Assembly (NCBI RefSeq): GCF_040833975.1
Contig: NZ_CP162130.1
Span: forward strand, 3,770,001 to 3,834,000
Direction: 5' to 3'
Source: Leptospira sp. WS92.C1
GTDB lineage: Bacteria; Spirochaetota; Leptospiria; Leptospirales; Leptospiraceae
DNA length: 64,000 bases
Positions 1-10,840 of the stretch are shown in pieces. The notes below the pieces were generated by a model. That model had not been told where the DNA came from. It saw only the letters and a program-made list of their open reading frames with translations, and searched no databases. The stretch's first letter is position 1; each line of letters starts with the position of its first letter. Both the position numbers and the translations under genes were made by a program.

Positions 1-567
1 CATTGAGTTCAGCGAAAGCGATGATGCGACCCATAGAGAGCATCGCATTGAGTTCAGCGAAAGCGATGATGCGACCCATAGGGAGCATCGCACTGAGTTC
101 AGCGAAAGCGATGATGCGACCCATAGAGAGCATCGCATTGAGTTCAGCGAAAGCGATGATGCGACCCATAGAGAGCATCGCATTGAGTTCAGCGAAAGCG
201 ATGATGCGACCCATAGAGGGCATCGCACTGAGTTCAGCGAAAGCGACGATGCGACCCATAGAGAGCATCGCATTGAGTTCAGCGAAAGCGATGATGCGAC
301 CCATAGAGAGCATCGCATTGAGTTCAGCGAAAGCGATGATGCGACCCATAGAGAGCATCGCATTGAGTTCAGCGAAAGCGATGATGCGACCCATAGAGGG
401 CATCGCACTGAGTTCAGCGAAAGCGACGATGCGACCCATAGAGAGCATCGCACTGAGTTCAGCGAAAGCGACGATGCGACCCATAGAGAGCATCGCACTG
501 AGTTCAGCGAAAGCGACGATGCGACCCATAGAGAGCATCGCATTGAGTTCAGCGAAAGCGACGATGC
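1..567. repeat. 45-bp tandem repeat array (minisatellite)
   Basis: Twelve full copies and one partial copy of a 45-bp unit begin at positions 1, 46, 91 and so on to 541, and the array is cut by the left window edge. Copies differ at a few fixed sites: cattgag/cactgag, gatgatg/gacgatg, agagag/agaggg. The order of variants partly repeats between 181-360 and 361-540, which suggests block duplication. Because 45 is a multiple of 3 and the unit has no stop, one frame stays open through the array. This looks incidental. The unit ends in cattgagttc, the same end as the 65-bp array at 10871-11500. Confidence 0.95.
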
Positions 568-580
568 AACCGGGGGAAAA

Positions 581-892
581 ATGAACTCTTCTCAGCAAAT
601 CAGCACCCAAGATACCGATTTAAAAACAATCGCAAGGATCCAAATCGATTCTAATCATTCTTTGTTTTCTGAAATCGATTCTTTTTTTAAGGAAAATACG
701 ATTGAGAAGAAAGGCCCGATCCGGGGAGTTCCCACAATTTGGAAAGCAGAGCTTTCTTTTCAGAACATTCTTCCATCAAAGAGACATAAGTCAGGATTCG
801 TTTTGGAAGAAGTTCGAATTCACAAAAAAATTTCTTCCGATGAAATGATGGATTCTGTGGATTTGCTTTTAAATCTTTTGTATGAAATGTAG
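581..892 (+). CDS. hypothetical protein, 103 aa
   Basis: This ORF has an ATG preceded by a purine-rich ggggg tract at the end of the 45-bp array. The predicted protein is soluble, acidic to neutral, without a signal peptide or membrane segment. No family is recognised. The start codon lies 14 bp beyond the last array copy, so changes in copy number would alter the DNA just upstream of it. Codon use looks like that of neighbouring genes, which supports a real gene, but no domain confirms it. The palindrome family tgtagga-tccta begins right at its stop codon. Confidence 0.5.
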   Translation: MNSSQQISTQDTDLKTIARIQIDSNHSLFSEIDSFFKENTIEKKGPIRGVPTIWKAELSFQNILPSKRHKSGFVLEEVRIHKKISSDEMMDSVDLLLNLLYEM

Positions 893-936
893 GAACTCCA
901 ACGTTGAGAAAACGGTGGTTTGTAGGAACTCCTACA
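887..936. repeat. TGTAGGA-NN-TCCTACA palindrome (two adjacent copies)
   Basis: A perfect palindrome with a 2-nt centre lies at 921-936 (tgtaggaactcctaca). A half copy, tgtaggaactcc, overlaps the end of the preceding gene at 887-898. The same motif recurs at 5131, 46738 and 56642 and as a half-site in each unit of the 49-bp array. Confidence 0.85.
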
Positions 937-1259
937 CACCGCTCTAAATGGGTAAAACATTCTCGAAACGAAATGTAGGATCTCACACAAATCAGAAGTT
1001 TTCGGCAAAATTCTGCGCCAGAGATCAAAGCAATGCGAAGCAGTCCGTAGGACCGAAACGAAGTGAAGTTGCGGCGAGCTCGGTCTTTCTGATTGCAAAT
1101 CAGAAAGAGGCGCCCGGAATCCATTTCAAATTTGTGAGAACTACCGTATTCAACCGTTGCGAATCGAAAAAGTCGGAATTACAGCGAAATTGATTCAAGA
1201 ACGGGATATCTCAAACTGAGTTGCTTGACAGAGACTCTGGATCCAGTTTTTTGGTCGAT
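893..1259. other. repeat-rich intergenic stretch without a supported gene
   Basis: Apart from the palindrome at 921-936, this stretch holds an 11-bp perfect inverted repeat with a 3-nt centre: tctttctgatt at 1084-1094 and its complement at 1098-1108. A short open frame at 948-1193 crosses these repeats and has no credible start signal, so I do not call it a gene. Confidence 0.6.
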
Positions 1260-1406
1260 ATGAACCAGAAAACTGCAAAACTTCTTAACAAATACGCAGA
1301 ACTTAAGGGCGTAAGCTCGAAACAAATCAAAAGAGAATGGTTAGTTTTGAACGAACATCAGAAAGATCAAAAAAGACAGGAAATTCTGAAAGAGCTGGTT
1401 AAGTAA
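1260..1406 (+). CDS. small conserved-looking protein, 48 aa
   Basis: This short, lysine-rich ORF starts at ATG 1260 (MNQKTAKLLNKYAEL...). A longer form from TTG 1221 is possible, but its extra residues look like leader DNA. The predicted product is an all-helical, highly charged protein ending in KELVK. The composition resembles small leptospiral proteins of unknown function, and no domain is recognised. A hairpin followed by T residues overlaps its stop codon, which supports an independent short transcript ending before queD. Confidence 0.6.
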   Translation: MNQKTAKLLNKYAELKGVSSKQIKREWLVLNEHQKDQKRQEILKELVK

Positions 1407-1417
1407 GCCGGCTTTTT
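1393..1417 (+). terminator. predicted rho-independent terminator
   Basis: agctgg (1393-1398) pairs with ccggct (1408-1413, one G-U pair) around a 9-nt loop, and a run of T follows to 1417. It overlaps the end of the 48-aa gene. Confidence 0.5.
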
Positions 1418-1490
1418 CTCAAACATTTTCAACCTGATCCCGGCTAAACTTTAGATCTTCCGAATATATAGAACCGGAACCGGGCAGGAC

Positions 1491-1874
<384 letters not shown>

Positions 1875-1884
1875 AAGGCCGGAC

Positions 1885-2583
<699 letters not shown>

Positions 2584-2647
2584 TTTCATCGGTTTACCCG
2601 GCCTTCCCATATTCTTCGGGAAGAATCTCTGATTAGGAAAAGTAATT

Positions 2648-4337
<1,690 letters not shown>

Positions 4338-4367
4338 TCATCCCCATTCTTTCTAAGAATGTTTTAA

Positions 4368-4394
4368 GCCGGACCGGAAAAGTCCGGCTTTTTT
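4368..4394 (+). terminator. rho-independent terminator after pntB
   Basis: A perfect 7-bp stem, gccggac (4368-4374) with gtccggc (4382-4388), and a 7-nt loop are followed by six T. This is a textbook terminator closing the que-pnt block. Confidence 0.9.
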
Positions 4395-4701
4395 ATTTTT
4401 GAAATTGCGGAGATTTTCCACATTCTTTTATTATCGATTCGTCATAAAACGATGACTTTTTTTCTCAAAAAACTTACACTTTACAATCGAAGCGAATTTT
4501 CGAACAAAACCAAATTCCTTTATAACTTAGAAAGAAACGTTAGTCTTACTGCCCCAGAGATTTTAGCATTTTTGAGAAAATTGAAAACTTTCGTTTTTAA
4601 ACGCAAAGTGAAATTTGAATTCAATATTACATCAAACTCTAATTTGAATAAAATCTATTCTATTTTTATAAAATTCTTTGCAATCCCTGTATTATTCTAC
4701 T
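4395..4701. other. AT-rich intergenic DNA, no gene supported
   Basis: The only long open frame here (4452-4724) is lysine/phenylalanine-rich in the way random AT-rich DNA is. It has no ribosome binding site and no recognisable domain, so I leave it out. Confidence 0.5.
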
Positions 4702-5312
4702 ATGAATCCTTTTCGTTTTTTTAAATTCGTCATTTTTATTTTCCTACTGATCGTGGGTTGAAAACTTCGAAAGAAAAATCTTTATTGGATCTCTCGAAGC
4801 TTGCTCAAGAAACTGATATTCCGTTTTTAACACTAGGCCGGATTTCGATTGATCCAGAAGATGTGAACTTCCTCTAACTTTCATCCATAAAGCGAGAATG
4901 TAGAAATCGATCCCATTGCAATCCAGGGATTTTTCTTCGGGAAGGATTTTTAAAACACCCTTTCGTTTGTTTGCGGTCGAAACCGACGGGATATGCAGGT
5001 CCTGGAAATACTCTCGAGTTAAATTTTGAAGATCGAAATCGATTCATTGGAAAAAGAACCTTATCAAATCATCCATCTAAAAATCAACTACCCCGAAAAT
5101 CACCCTACATAGGTTTGTTTACCCGCCTTTTGTAGGAACTCCTGCATCGGGACAGCTATGTGAAAGCCGCCACCGATGTAGGAATTCATTTTGAAGATTT
5201 TGGCGGTGCACGATGCGATTATCGGCTTTTTCGGAATCAACAAAGACGGAGAAACCGATCCGAACAACAATCCGGAGGGAAGGCAATGCAGCTCAACTTT
5301 GGCCCGATTTTA
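4702..5312 (+). pseudogene. decayed lipoprotein-like gene region
   Basis: An ATG at 4702 opens a typical lipoprotein signal peptide (MNPFRFFKFVIFIFLLIVG). At the position where the lipobox cysteine is expected (4759-4761) the codon is TGA. A coding-like stretch then continues in another frame, beginning KTSKEKSLLDLSKLAQETD near 4761 and stopping near 4877. Two further fragments lie in the frame of the ATG. One, near 5029-5110, reads IEIDSLEKEPYQIIHLKINY. The other, near 5212-5310, reads AIIGFFGINKDGETDPNNNP. Between them sit stops and a tgtagga palindrome. I read this as an inactivated exported-protein gene of unknown function. It could also be pieces of two genes. Confidence 0.5.
5131..5146. 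repeat. TGTAGGA palindrome copy (imperfect)
   Basis: tgtaggaactcctgca is an imperfect copy of the intergenic palindrome family. It sits inside the decayed gene region, and a truncated copy (gatgtaggaattcat) lies about 45 bp further on. Confidence 0.7.
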
Positions 5313-5367
5313 GCATTTTTGTACAACACATTTTAGACATTGAGTATTTTTCAGCTGTATATTCGTA

Positions 5368-5402
5368 ATTCTTTTTACCGTCAGATAGAAGGTAAAAAGA
5401 AT
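5368..5402. terminator. 12-bp perfect inverted repeat, possible terminator
   Basis: attctttttacc at 5368-5379 is exactly complementary to 5391-5402 around an 11-nt loop. It separates the decayed region from the next gene. On the minus strand it ends in a short T-rich stretch. Its role is inferred. Confidence 0.45.
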
Positions 5403-5485
5403 AAAATAACTCAAAATGGGACTCAAACCTCCCAAAAAAAGAATCAAACTCTTGAAAGCTATTTTAAACCAAATTAGGAGCCCTC

Positions 5486-6091
5486 ATGAAACTGGACTTT
5501 TCAGTGCATCTCGTTGACATGAATTTATCCGAGAATTTCTCGGGAGTTCTGGCAGTGGTTCCCGTTGAAGATCTAACCTCGCCGAAGCTTTGCGAGGTGG
5601 TCGATCGTTGGACTGAAATTCTTGAAAATGCGGAAGAACTCGTATTCTCCAATTCTATCTTTGAAGATTCGGAGCCTTGGTTCGGCTTCGGGGCCTCTGT
5701 CGGAAATCATATTTTGGACGAACAGAGTTTATTTTCCAGCGCTGAAACTTGGGATTCTTCTTTTGAAAATGCAACGATAAAATACATAAAAACGCTAACT
5801 CGATACAATACGATCAACAACAACGGCGGACTGATCACTCACGAAGAAATGGAAACCGGAACCTTTGCGGTTCTTTGGCTTCTTCAAAAAGATCTCAAAT
5901 ATTTGTCCTTGTATCTGGAGTATTTGAATTCTTTAGACTTGGATCTCACCGTCGCACAATTGGATGTTTTATTCAGCCTTGCAAAACAGTATTCCCCGCT
6001 TCAACTTGCACCTCTCAAAAGATTTGCAATGGAAAAGGATGCACAGCTTTTAAACGATTGGTTGGTCGCAGATCGAATGTGGCAGAAATGA
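5486..6091 (+). CDS. hypothetical protein, 201 aa
   Basis: This soluble, acidic protein has no signal peptide or membrane segment, and I recognise no family. It starts at an ATG with taggag 5-10 bp upstream, a good ribosome binding site. The N-terminal 60 residues look mixed alpha/beta and the C-terminal half looks helical and leucine-rich. A conserved-looking TRYNTINNNGGLITHEEMET segment lies near the middle. The gene stands alone between a hairpin and the DUF454 gene. Codon use fits the neighbourhood, so I regard it as real but functionally unknown. Confidence 0.75.
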   Translation: MKLDFSVHLVDMNLSENFSGVLAVVPVEDLTSPKLCEVVDRWTEILENAEELVFSNSIFEDSEPWFGFGASVGNHILDEQSLFSSAETWDSSFENATIKYIKTLTRYNTINNNGGLITHEEMETGTFAVLWLLQKDLKYLSLYLEYLNSLDLDLTVAQLDVLFSLAKQYSPLQLAPLKRFAMEKDAQLLNDWLVADRMWQK

Positions 6092-6263
6092 ATTTTTTTT
6101 AAAATATTCCTCCGCGGCGATTTTAGAAATTCACTGTTTTTATCCCCAGGCCGAAGTTCGGAATCATTTTAGCCAAAGAACAATCGGCGGTTAAATGCGG
6201 ATTCCGGAAAAGTTTAGAGTGAAAAGAATTGAATTGTCTTCAATAGTTTTCATTCTATCAAAT

Positions 6264-6680
6264 ATGGAACACAAAGACTATAGCGACGAAGTTCGTTTAC
6301 ATCGATCCAAAATCATTCGTGTTTTACTTTTTATCGCCGGTTCTATTTCGTTGGTACTGGGAATCATCGGAATTTTCACTCCCATTCTGCCTACCACTCC
6401 TTTTTTACTTTTATCCGCCGCTTGTTATGCGAGAACTTCGCATCGATTTTACAATTGGCTTATGAACAATCAGTATTTCGGATCTTACATCCGAGATTGG
6501 AGAATTCATAAAATGATTCCACTTAGAGCTAAAATCATCGCGATCTCGATGATTTTTATAACGATCGGAACCACTGTGTTCTTTTTTATCCCGATATTGG
6601 CCGTGAAAATTCTGGTTTCTTTGATCGGAATTTTAGTGGTGATTTATCTGATTCGAATTCCTACGAAACGTTCGACCTGA
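6264..6680 (+). CDS. DUF454 (YbaN-like) inner membrane protein
   Basis: This 138-aa protein starts at ATG 6264. An upstream in-frame ATG at 6195 would add 23 residues with no family character. The body matches the DUF454/YbaN family: a first helix (VLLFIAGSISLVLGIIGIF), then the signature PILPTTPFLLLSAACYARTS, and RFYNWLMNNQYFGSYIRDW followed by two more helices. The family is an inner-membrane protein of unknown function. The predicted topology is three to four transmembrane helices. Nothing in the context hints at its role. Confidence 0.85.
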   Translation: MEHKDYSDEVRLHRSKIIRVLLFIAGSISLVLGIIGIFTPILPTTPFLLLSAACYARTSHRFYNWLMNNQYFGSYIRDWRIHKMIPLRAKIIAISMIFITIGTTVFFFIPILAVKILVSLIGILVVIYLIRIPTKRST

Positions 6681-6754
6681 AATTAGAATTTCAGGAAATC
6701 GCAGAATTTTCATTTGCTCCGACAAACAAATTCGATAGAAATTCTTCTTGAAAT

Positions 6755-6769
6755 CGGACTTCAAGTCCG
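6755..6769. repeat. CGGACTT-C-AAGTCCG palindrome
   Basis: This is one of five intergenic copies in the window of a 13-15-bp palindrome with a single-base centre. The others lie at 37948, 42322, 46695 and 55880. Confidence 0.85.
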
Positions 6770-6827
6770 TTCGATCGTATCACGGAAAAATACGCGATTT
6801 TAAAAAGGATAGTAGCGGTTTGATCGC

Positions 6828-7892
6828 TCAATAAGGTGATTTGGAAGGAAACATATGAAACACTTTTGATTCGTTATCCTTTAAAAGCTCCGCGATATCC
6901 AAGGCTTCTTGAACTTTTCTTCTTTTATCCGGTTCTTCCTGAATCCAGGCAGTAACAAAAGATTCCAATTTTCTATAATCTTTGATAAAAGAAAGAGATC
7001 GAATGTATTCAATTTTGTCTTCTTCCTCGGCGATTCTAAATTGAATTACTTGCTGATAAGTCGCAGCGGCGGCTCGGTAATTGGCGGTATTGTAATAAGC
7101 GCGAGCTAAAAAGCGCTTCTCCTGAAATGGAAGTTCACCGTACAGATTGTAGATCTTGATCGCTTTTCTATAATTCTGATGAATGTCCATCACAAGTCTC
7201 GCATGCATGAGCATATATTCCCTGGAAACAAAACCCTCTTTTACAAAATCAACACACTGAGCGTACGCATCCGCTTTGTTTCCTAAAAGAAAATTGGACT
7301 TTAGAAGTAAAAGTTTAGCAGCTCTAAAATTCGGCTTTAACTCGATCGCTCTTTCCGCTTCCGCTTTTGCCCGAAGATAATTTCCGGTTTCGAAATAAGC
7401 AAGCGCCAAATTGATTCTATAAAACGGATTGTAATTGGATAACTCTACCGCTTTCTGAAAATACTCCAAAGATCTCGACCACTTATTTCTTTGAACAAAG
7501 ATCATTCCCAACTGATAGTAGGAAGGGTCGTGTCCGGGGTGAATTTGAATCGCTCTGAGAAGCGCATTTTTTGCCTGGGGATATCTTCCTTGAGCATAGA
7601 GATAAGAACCTTTGAGATAATGATATTCTACTGTGTTTTCATCTAACTTTTTGATTTTATCAATATTGATCGCCGCTCTTGCGAGATTATTTCCGCGGAT
7701 TAAATTGACTGTTTCGGTATTCAGAGCGGTAATTTGCACCCTTCTGCGTGCGACTTCAGTCGGAGAACCCGGAGCAATTTCCACATTTTGAGCGGGGGGG
7801 GCATTTCCGGGAAAATTTTCATCCTCATCTTCGGAATCAAGAAGCCCGGAGAATAAAATAAGAATCGCAACAAATTGGAAAAGACGGTTCAT
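6828..7892 (-). CDS. TPR-repeat protein with signal peptide, 354 aa
   Basis: An N-terminal hydrophobic segment (LFQFVAILILFSGLL) suggests export. From about residue 80 there are several 34-residue tetratricopeptide units with the usual A/G/Y/P spacing, for example YHYLKGSYLYAQGRYPQAKN and INLALAYFETGNYLRAKAEA. Such proteins are scaffolds for protein-protein contacts, probably in the periplasm here. It follows a lipoprotein gene on the same strand by about 30 bp. A run of eight C on the coding strand (7794-7801, residues APPA) near the N-terminus makes the reading frame sensitive to slippage. Specific partners are unknown. Confidence 0.8.
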   Translation of the reverse strand: MNRLFQFVAILILFSGLLDSEDEDENFPGNAPPAQNVEIAPGSPTEVARRRVQITALNTETVNLIRGNNLARAAINIDKIKKLDENTVEYHYLKGSYLYAQGRYPQAKNALLRAIQIHPGHDPSYYQLGMIFVQRNKWSRSLEYFQKAVELSNYNPFYRINLALAYFETGNYLRAKAEAERAIELKPNFRAAKLLLLKSNFLLGNKADAYAQCVDFVKEGFVSREYMLMHARLVMDIHQNYRKAIKIYNLYGELPFQEKRFLARAYYNTANYRAAAATYQQVIQFRIAEEEDKIEYIRSLSFIKDYRKLESFVTAWIQEEPDKRRKVQEALDIAELLKDNESKVFHMFPSKSPY

Positions 7893-7922
7893 TCTTGTTT
7901 GTGTTTCAACGAATCAGAGGAT

Positions 7923-8291
7923 TCATTGTCTTTCGAAATACTCCACCATGTTTTCTTTTTTGTTCAGAAGATGAAGGTTTTTATCATCCAAAATAAGTAT
8001 TTGATACTCCAAATTAAAGTTCAAATCCGCTAAATTAAAATTGATATCGTCATCCTTCAATTTATACGTTAGATGAAATTCTTTATCGTTTAAAGCGTTG
8101 TCCTTGTATTTCGCATAGTTTTCGGGAAGAATGATCAGATGACTTCCTTTTCCTTTATCCGGCTTTGGACATTCCCCCGTTTGAGGGCATTCTTTTACTT
8201 TGATCCAATCTCCAATAACGAGCTCTTCCTTTTTTTTACAAGACGAGATACAAAAAAAAATCATTAGCAAAATTAAAACAAATTTTTTCAT
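7923..8291 (-). CDS. small lipoprotein, 122 aa
   Basis: From ATG 8291 the protein reads MKKFVLILLMIFFCISSCKKKE, a classic lipoprotein signal peptide with the lipid-modified cysteine in ISSC. Twelve extra residues from an upstream ATG at 8327 are possible but unlikely. The mature part is about 105 residues and rich in charged and beta-forming residues. It includes GDWIKVKECPQTGECPKPDK, whose cysteine pair could form a disulfide. The family is not recognised. It lies upstream of the TPR gene and may share its transcript. Confidence 0.75.
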   Translation of the reverse strand: MKKFVLILLMIFFCISSCKKKEELVIGDWIKVKECPQTGECPKPDKGKGSHLIILPENYAKYKDNALNDKEFHLTYKLKDDDINFNLADLNFNLEYQILILDDKNLHLLNKKENMVEYFERQ

Positions 8292-8395
8292 AGATTCAAA
8301 CATAGAGATCCGGTTCTTGTTGTCCAATGAAAATCGATTTCATCTTATGAGCGATTCAAGTTTCGAATGTAAAAATCGAAGGAAAATCGAAAACG

Positions 8396-8686
8396 TTACT
8401 GCTGATCTAGATATTCTTTTAGGTTCAAAACATCGAAGGTATTGAGAAGATCCGGATGAATCGCACTGATACTGCAATGAATTCCCTCAGACCGGGCGTT
8501 TTTTAGAAACCATACAAGAGAACTGATTGAAATCGAATTCATTACTGGGATATCGCCAAGATTTAGGATGATTTGTTTCGGCTTCTTGGCGATCGCATCC
8601 ATGAGCATCGTCCGAAAGGCATAGTAGTCGTTAAAGATGATGGTAAGATCCGGAGTGATTTCGATGATTTCTGAGTTTTCTGACAT
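8396..8686 (-). CDS. STAS-domain protein (anti-sigma factor antagonist type)
   Basis: The 96-aa protein is a single STAS domain. The core motif VMNSISISSLVWFLKNARSE follows the strand KQIILNLGDI and holds serines where SpoIIAA-type antagonists are phosphorylated. Proteins of this type switch partner in response to a kinase/phosphatase pair and release sigma factors or other targets. No cognate kinase or phosphatase gene is adjacent. It is divergent from flgB with 122 bp between them, so a shared regulatory region is possible. Confidence 0.8.
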   Translation of the reverse strand: MSENSEIIEITPDLTIIFNDYYAFRTMLMDAIAKKPKQIILNLGDIPVMNSISISSLVWFLKNARSEGIHCSISAIHPDLLNTFDVLNLKEYLDQQ

Positions 8687-8792
8687 TTCAAGATTCGCTT
8701 TTCGGTTTCTCCAGTTCTTCTATAACTTCGGACAAAAAAACTTTTACAGTAAAAAAATCTCTCTCGAAAATCACAAATTCAACCGATTTTTT

Positions 8793-8811
8793 GGAGGGGA
8801 GAAAAATAATG
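8793..8811 (+). promoter_or_regulatory. flgB ribosome binding site
   Basis: ggagggg at 8793-8799, nine bases before ATG 8809, fixes the flgB start. An earlier in-frame start at 8791 would overlap the site itself. Confidence 0.8.
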
Positions 8812-9240
8812 TTTGAGAAAACCCATTTCATGAAAACCCAGGATCTACTGGAAAGAGGAATGAATAACTCTATTTTTAAAAGAAAGATAATTTCAGACAA
8901 TATTGCGAATGCGGATGTTCCTCATTTTAAAAGATCTGAAGTCATTTTTGAATCCATGATCAAAAGGGCCATAGAATCCGAAAAAATCGAAGCAGAGAAA
9001 ACAGTTCCGACTCAGATTTCAGACAATCGTCATATTCAATTCTTCAAACCCTTGGATTATAGAGAAGTAAATCCAAAAGCAAATATTGATTACTTAACTA
9101 CTATGAGAGCGGACGGCAACAATGTAGATGTGGAAAAGGAAGTTGTGGACGCATCCAATTCTCAAATGCAATATATGATGATGTCCGAGAGAATCAATCA
9201 AAACTACAGAGACATCAAACAAGTCATGAGAATGGCTTAA
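8809..9240 (+). CDS. flgB: flagellar basal-body rod protein FlgB
   Basis: FlgB is a proximal rod subunit of the periplasmic flagellum. The 143-aa length is typical. The N-terminal rod motif (RKIISDNIANADVPHFKRSE) and a C-terminal helix (VDVEKEVVDASNSQMQYMMM) are clear; these ends pair as coiled coils in the rod. The start at 8809 is set by the strong ribosome binding site. flgC follows after 66 bp and fliE after that, the order usual in spirochetes, although fliF does not follow here. Confidence 0.95.
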   Translation: MFEKTHFMKTQDLLERGMNNSIFKRKIISDNIANADVPHFKRSEVIFESMIKRAIESEKIEAEKTVPTQISDNRHIQFFKPLDYREVNPKANIDYLTTMRADGNNVDVEKEVVDASNSQMQYMMMSERINQNYRDIKQVMRMA

Positions 9241-9259
9241 AGTATCGTTTTTTATTTTC

Positions 9260-9287
9260 TTGAACTTTTAGTAATGAGACATAATTT
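9260..9287 (+). promoter_or_regulatory. possible sigma-70 promoter before flgC
   Basis: ttgaac (9260-9265) and taattt (9282-9287) with a 16-bp spacer lie in the flgB-flgC gap. The gap is longer than the flgC-fliE gap, so an internal promoter is plausible but unproven. Confidence 0.3.
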
Positions 9288-9306
9288 TAACATTTAGGAA
9301 GTAGCC

Positions 9307-9768
9307 ATGGGACTCTTTTCATCGATCAACATATCTGCTACAGGCTTATCCGCTCAGAGATTGAGAATGGATGTTATTTCCAACAACATCGCAAACTCTA
9401 CCACAACTCGGAATACGAACGGAGACGGCCCGTTCCGGAGAGATCGAGTTGTAATGACTCCGATCAATCTTAGAACCCGTCACAATAGTCCTGTGTATCC
9501 TTTTGGAATCGCTCCCGGCGAAGGAAAAGGTGTGAAGGTAATGAAGATCGAAAAGGATATGACTCCTCTTCGATTGGTTTACGATCCCACTCATCCGGAT
9601 TCGATTCAGATCGGTCCCAAAAAAGGATATGTGGAAATGCCAAACGTAAACATAGTCACCGAGATGACGGATATGATTTCGGCATCCAGATCTTATGAGG
9701 CGAATGTACAAATGATCAACGGATCCAAGGCGATGTTTAACAAGGCGCTGGAAATAGGTAGGGCATAA
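9307..9768 (+). CDS. flgC: flagellar basal-body rod protein FlgC
   Basis: FlgC is the second proximal rod protein. The 153-aa sequence has the N-terminal rod signature (LSAQRLRMDVISNNIANS) and the C-terminal family block YDPTHPDSI (residues 92-100), then GYVEMPNVNIVTEMTDMISA and SRSYEANVQM. It starts at ATG 9307 with aggaag upstream. fliE begins 5 bp after its stop. The C-terminal block is nearly duplicated in the lipoprotein gene at 31016-31723, where nine residues are identical. Confidence 0.96.
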   Translation: MGLFSSINISATGLSAQRLRMDVISNNIANSTTTRNTNGDGPFRRDRVVMTPINLRTRHNSPVYPFGIAPGEGKGVKVMKIEKDMTPLRLVYDPTHPDSIQIGPKKGYVEMPNVNIVTEMTDMISASRSYEANVQMINGSKAMFNKALEIGRA

Positions 9769-9773
9769 TCAAC

Positions 9774-10157
9774 ATGGAAATCAACTCTAATTCTTCTCTT
9801 TGGAATTCTTATAATTCCGGTTATAACGGAAACAAACCTCATCCTCTAACTCCGAAAGGTGATAAGGTGAACGTATTTACAACAGAAGACAGACATTACA
9901 AAGATGTAAAACAACCGGTTTCTCCCGATTACGTAGCGGAAAGTTTTTCAGAAGCGATGAAAAACGCGCTGACATCCGTAAATGATCTCCAGGTAGATGC
10001 AGACGAACTCACACAAAAAATGGTATTCGATCCGAATTCCGTAGATGCTCACGAAGTGATGATTGCATCCGAAAAAGCAAGAGTAGCTCTGACCTTTACC
10101 AAAACGATCGCAGATGGAGTCGTTCGCGCTTACAGAGAACTCACCTCTCTCAGATAA
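9774..10157 (+). CDS. fliE: flagellar hook-basal body protein FliE
   Basis: FliE joins the MS ring to the rod. The 127-aa protein has a variable N-terminal 50 residues, rich in Asn and Ser, and a conserved C-terminal half: SFSEAMKNALTSVNDLQVDA, then DPNSVDAHEVMIASEKARVA and a final TIADGVVRAYRELTSLR. This layout is normal for FliE. It is the last gene of the flgB-flgC-fliE block. The next coding sequence is over 1.3 kb away, beyond two tandem arrays. Confidence 0.94.
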   Translation: MEINSNSSLWNSYNSGYNGNKPHPLTPKGDKVNVFTTEDRHYKDVKQPVSPDYVAESFSEAMKNALTSVNDLQVDADELTQKMVFDPNSVDAHEVMIASEKARVALTFTKTIADGVVRAYRELTSLR

Positions 10158-10179
10158 AACTAAATTTTTAAATTTTCGG

Positions 10180-10196
10180 GCGATTTTACGAATCGC
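10180..10196 (+). terminator. weak hairpin after fliE
   Basis: gcgatt (10180-10185) pairs with aatcgc (10191-10196) around a 5-nt loop. A T tract follows only after about 13 further bases, so termination strength is doubtful. Confidence 0.3.
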
Positions 10197-10281
10197 TCGC
10201 AAGAAGAAATTTTTTCCTCCTTTTATAAAACCTGACTTATTTTAGATCCATCGTCAAAGATGCATTGTGTTGATCTACGAA

Positions 10282-10803
10282 GTGTTGCAGTTCCTACATT
10301 CGAAAAAAAGGAATCCTGTGGAATCTGCAAAGTGTTGCAGTTCCTACATTCGAAAAAAGGAATCCTGTGGAATCTGCAAAGTGTTGCAGTTCCTACATTC
10401 GAAAAAAAGGAATCCTGAAATCTACAAAGTGTTGCAGTTCCTACATTCGAAAAAAGGAATCCTGTGGAATCTGCAAAGTGTTGCAGTTCCTACATTCAAA
10501 AAAAGGAATCCTGTGGAATCTGCAAAGTGTTGCAGTTCCTACATTCGAAAAAAGGAATCCTGTGGAATCTGCAAAGTGTTGCAGTTCCTACATTCGAAAA
10601 AAGGAATCCTGTGGAATCTGCAAAGTGTTGCAGTTCCTACATTCGAAAAAAGGAATCCTGTGGAATCTGCAAAGTGTTGCAGTTCCTACATTCGAAAAAA
10701 GGAATCCTGTGGAATCTGCAAAGTGTTGCAGTTCCTACATTCGAAAAAAGGAATCCTGTGGAATCTGCAAAGTGTTGCAGTTCCTACATTCGAAAAAAGG
10801 GAA
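10282..10803. repeat. 49-bp tandem repeat array
   Basis: Copies start at 10282, 10332, 10381, 10429, 10478, 10527, 10576, 10625, 10674, 10723 and 10772: ten full and one partial. Length varies by a base where the A-run is six or seven, and copy 3 has a small deletion with ctgaaatct in place of ctgtggaatct. Each unit holds gttcctacatt, the right half of the intergenic TGTAGGA palindrome. 49 is not a multiple of three, so all three plus-strand frames are open over long stretches. Those ORFs are artefacts. Confidence 0.95.
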
Positions 10804-10840
10804 TTACAGCAGATAGACTTTCTCTGAAAATCTATTAAAA

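Noticed and set aside
3..584. 193-codon open frame with a 15-residue repeat
   Set aside because: It runs wholly through the 45-bp minisatellite, whose unit is a multiple of three without stops. No start signal or protein family supports it.
948..1193. 81-codon ORF
   Set aside because: It crosses palindromes and an 11-bp inverted repeat, and has no ribosome binding site or recognisable domain.
4452..4724. 90-codon ORF
   Set aside because: It is AT-rich with random composition and no start signal.
10267..10838. Three overlapping long ORFs in the 49-bp array
   Set aside because: All three frames are open because the repeat unit lacks stops. The translations are the same peptide set in shifted order.
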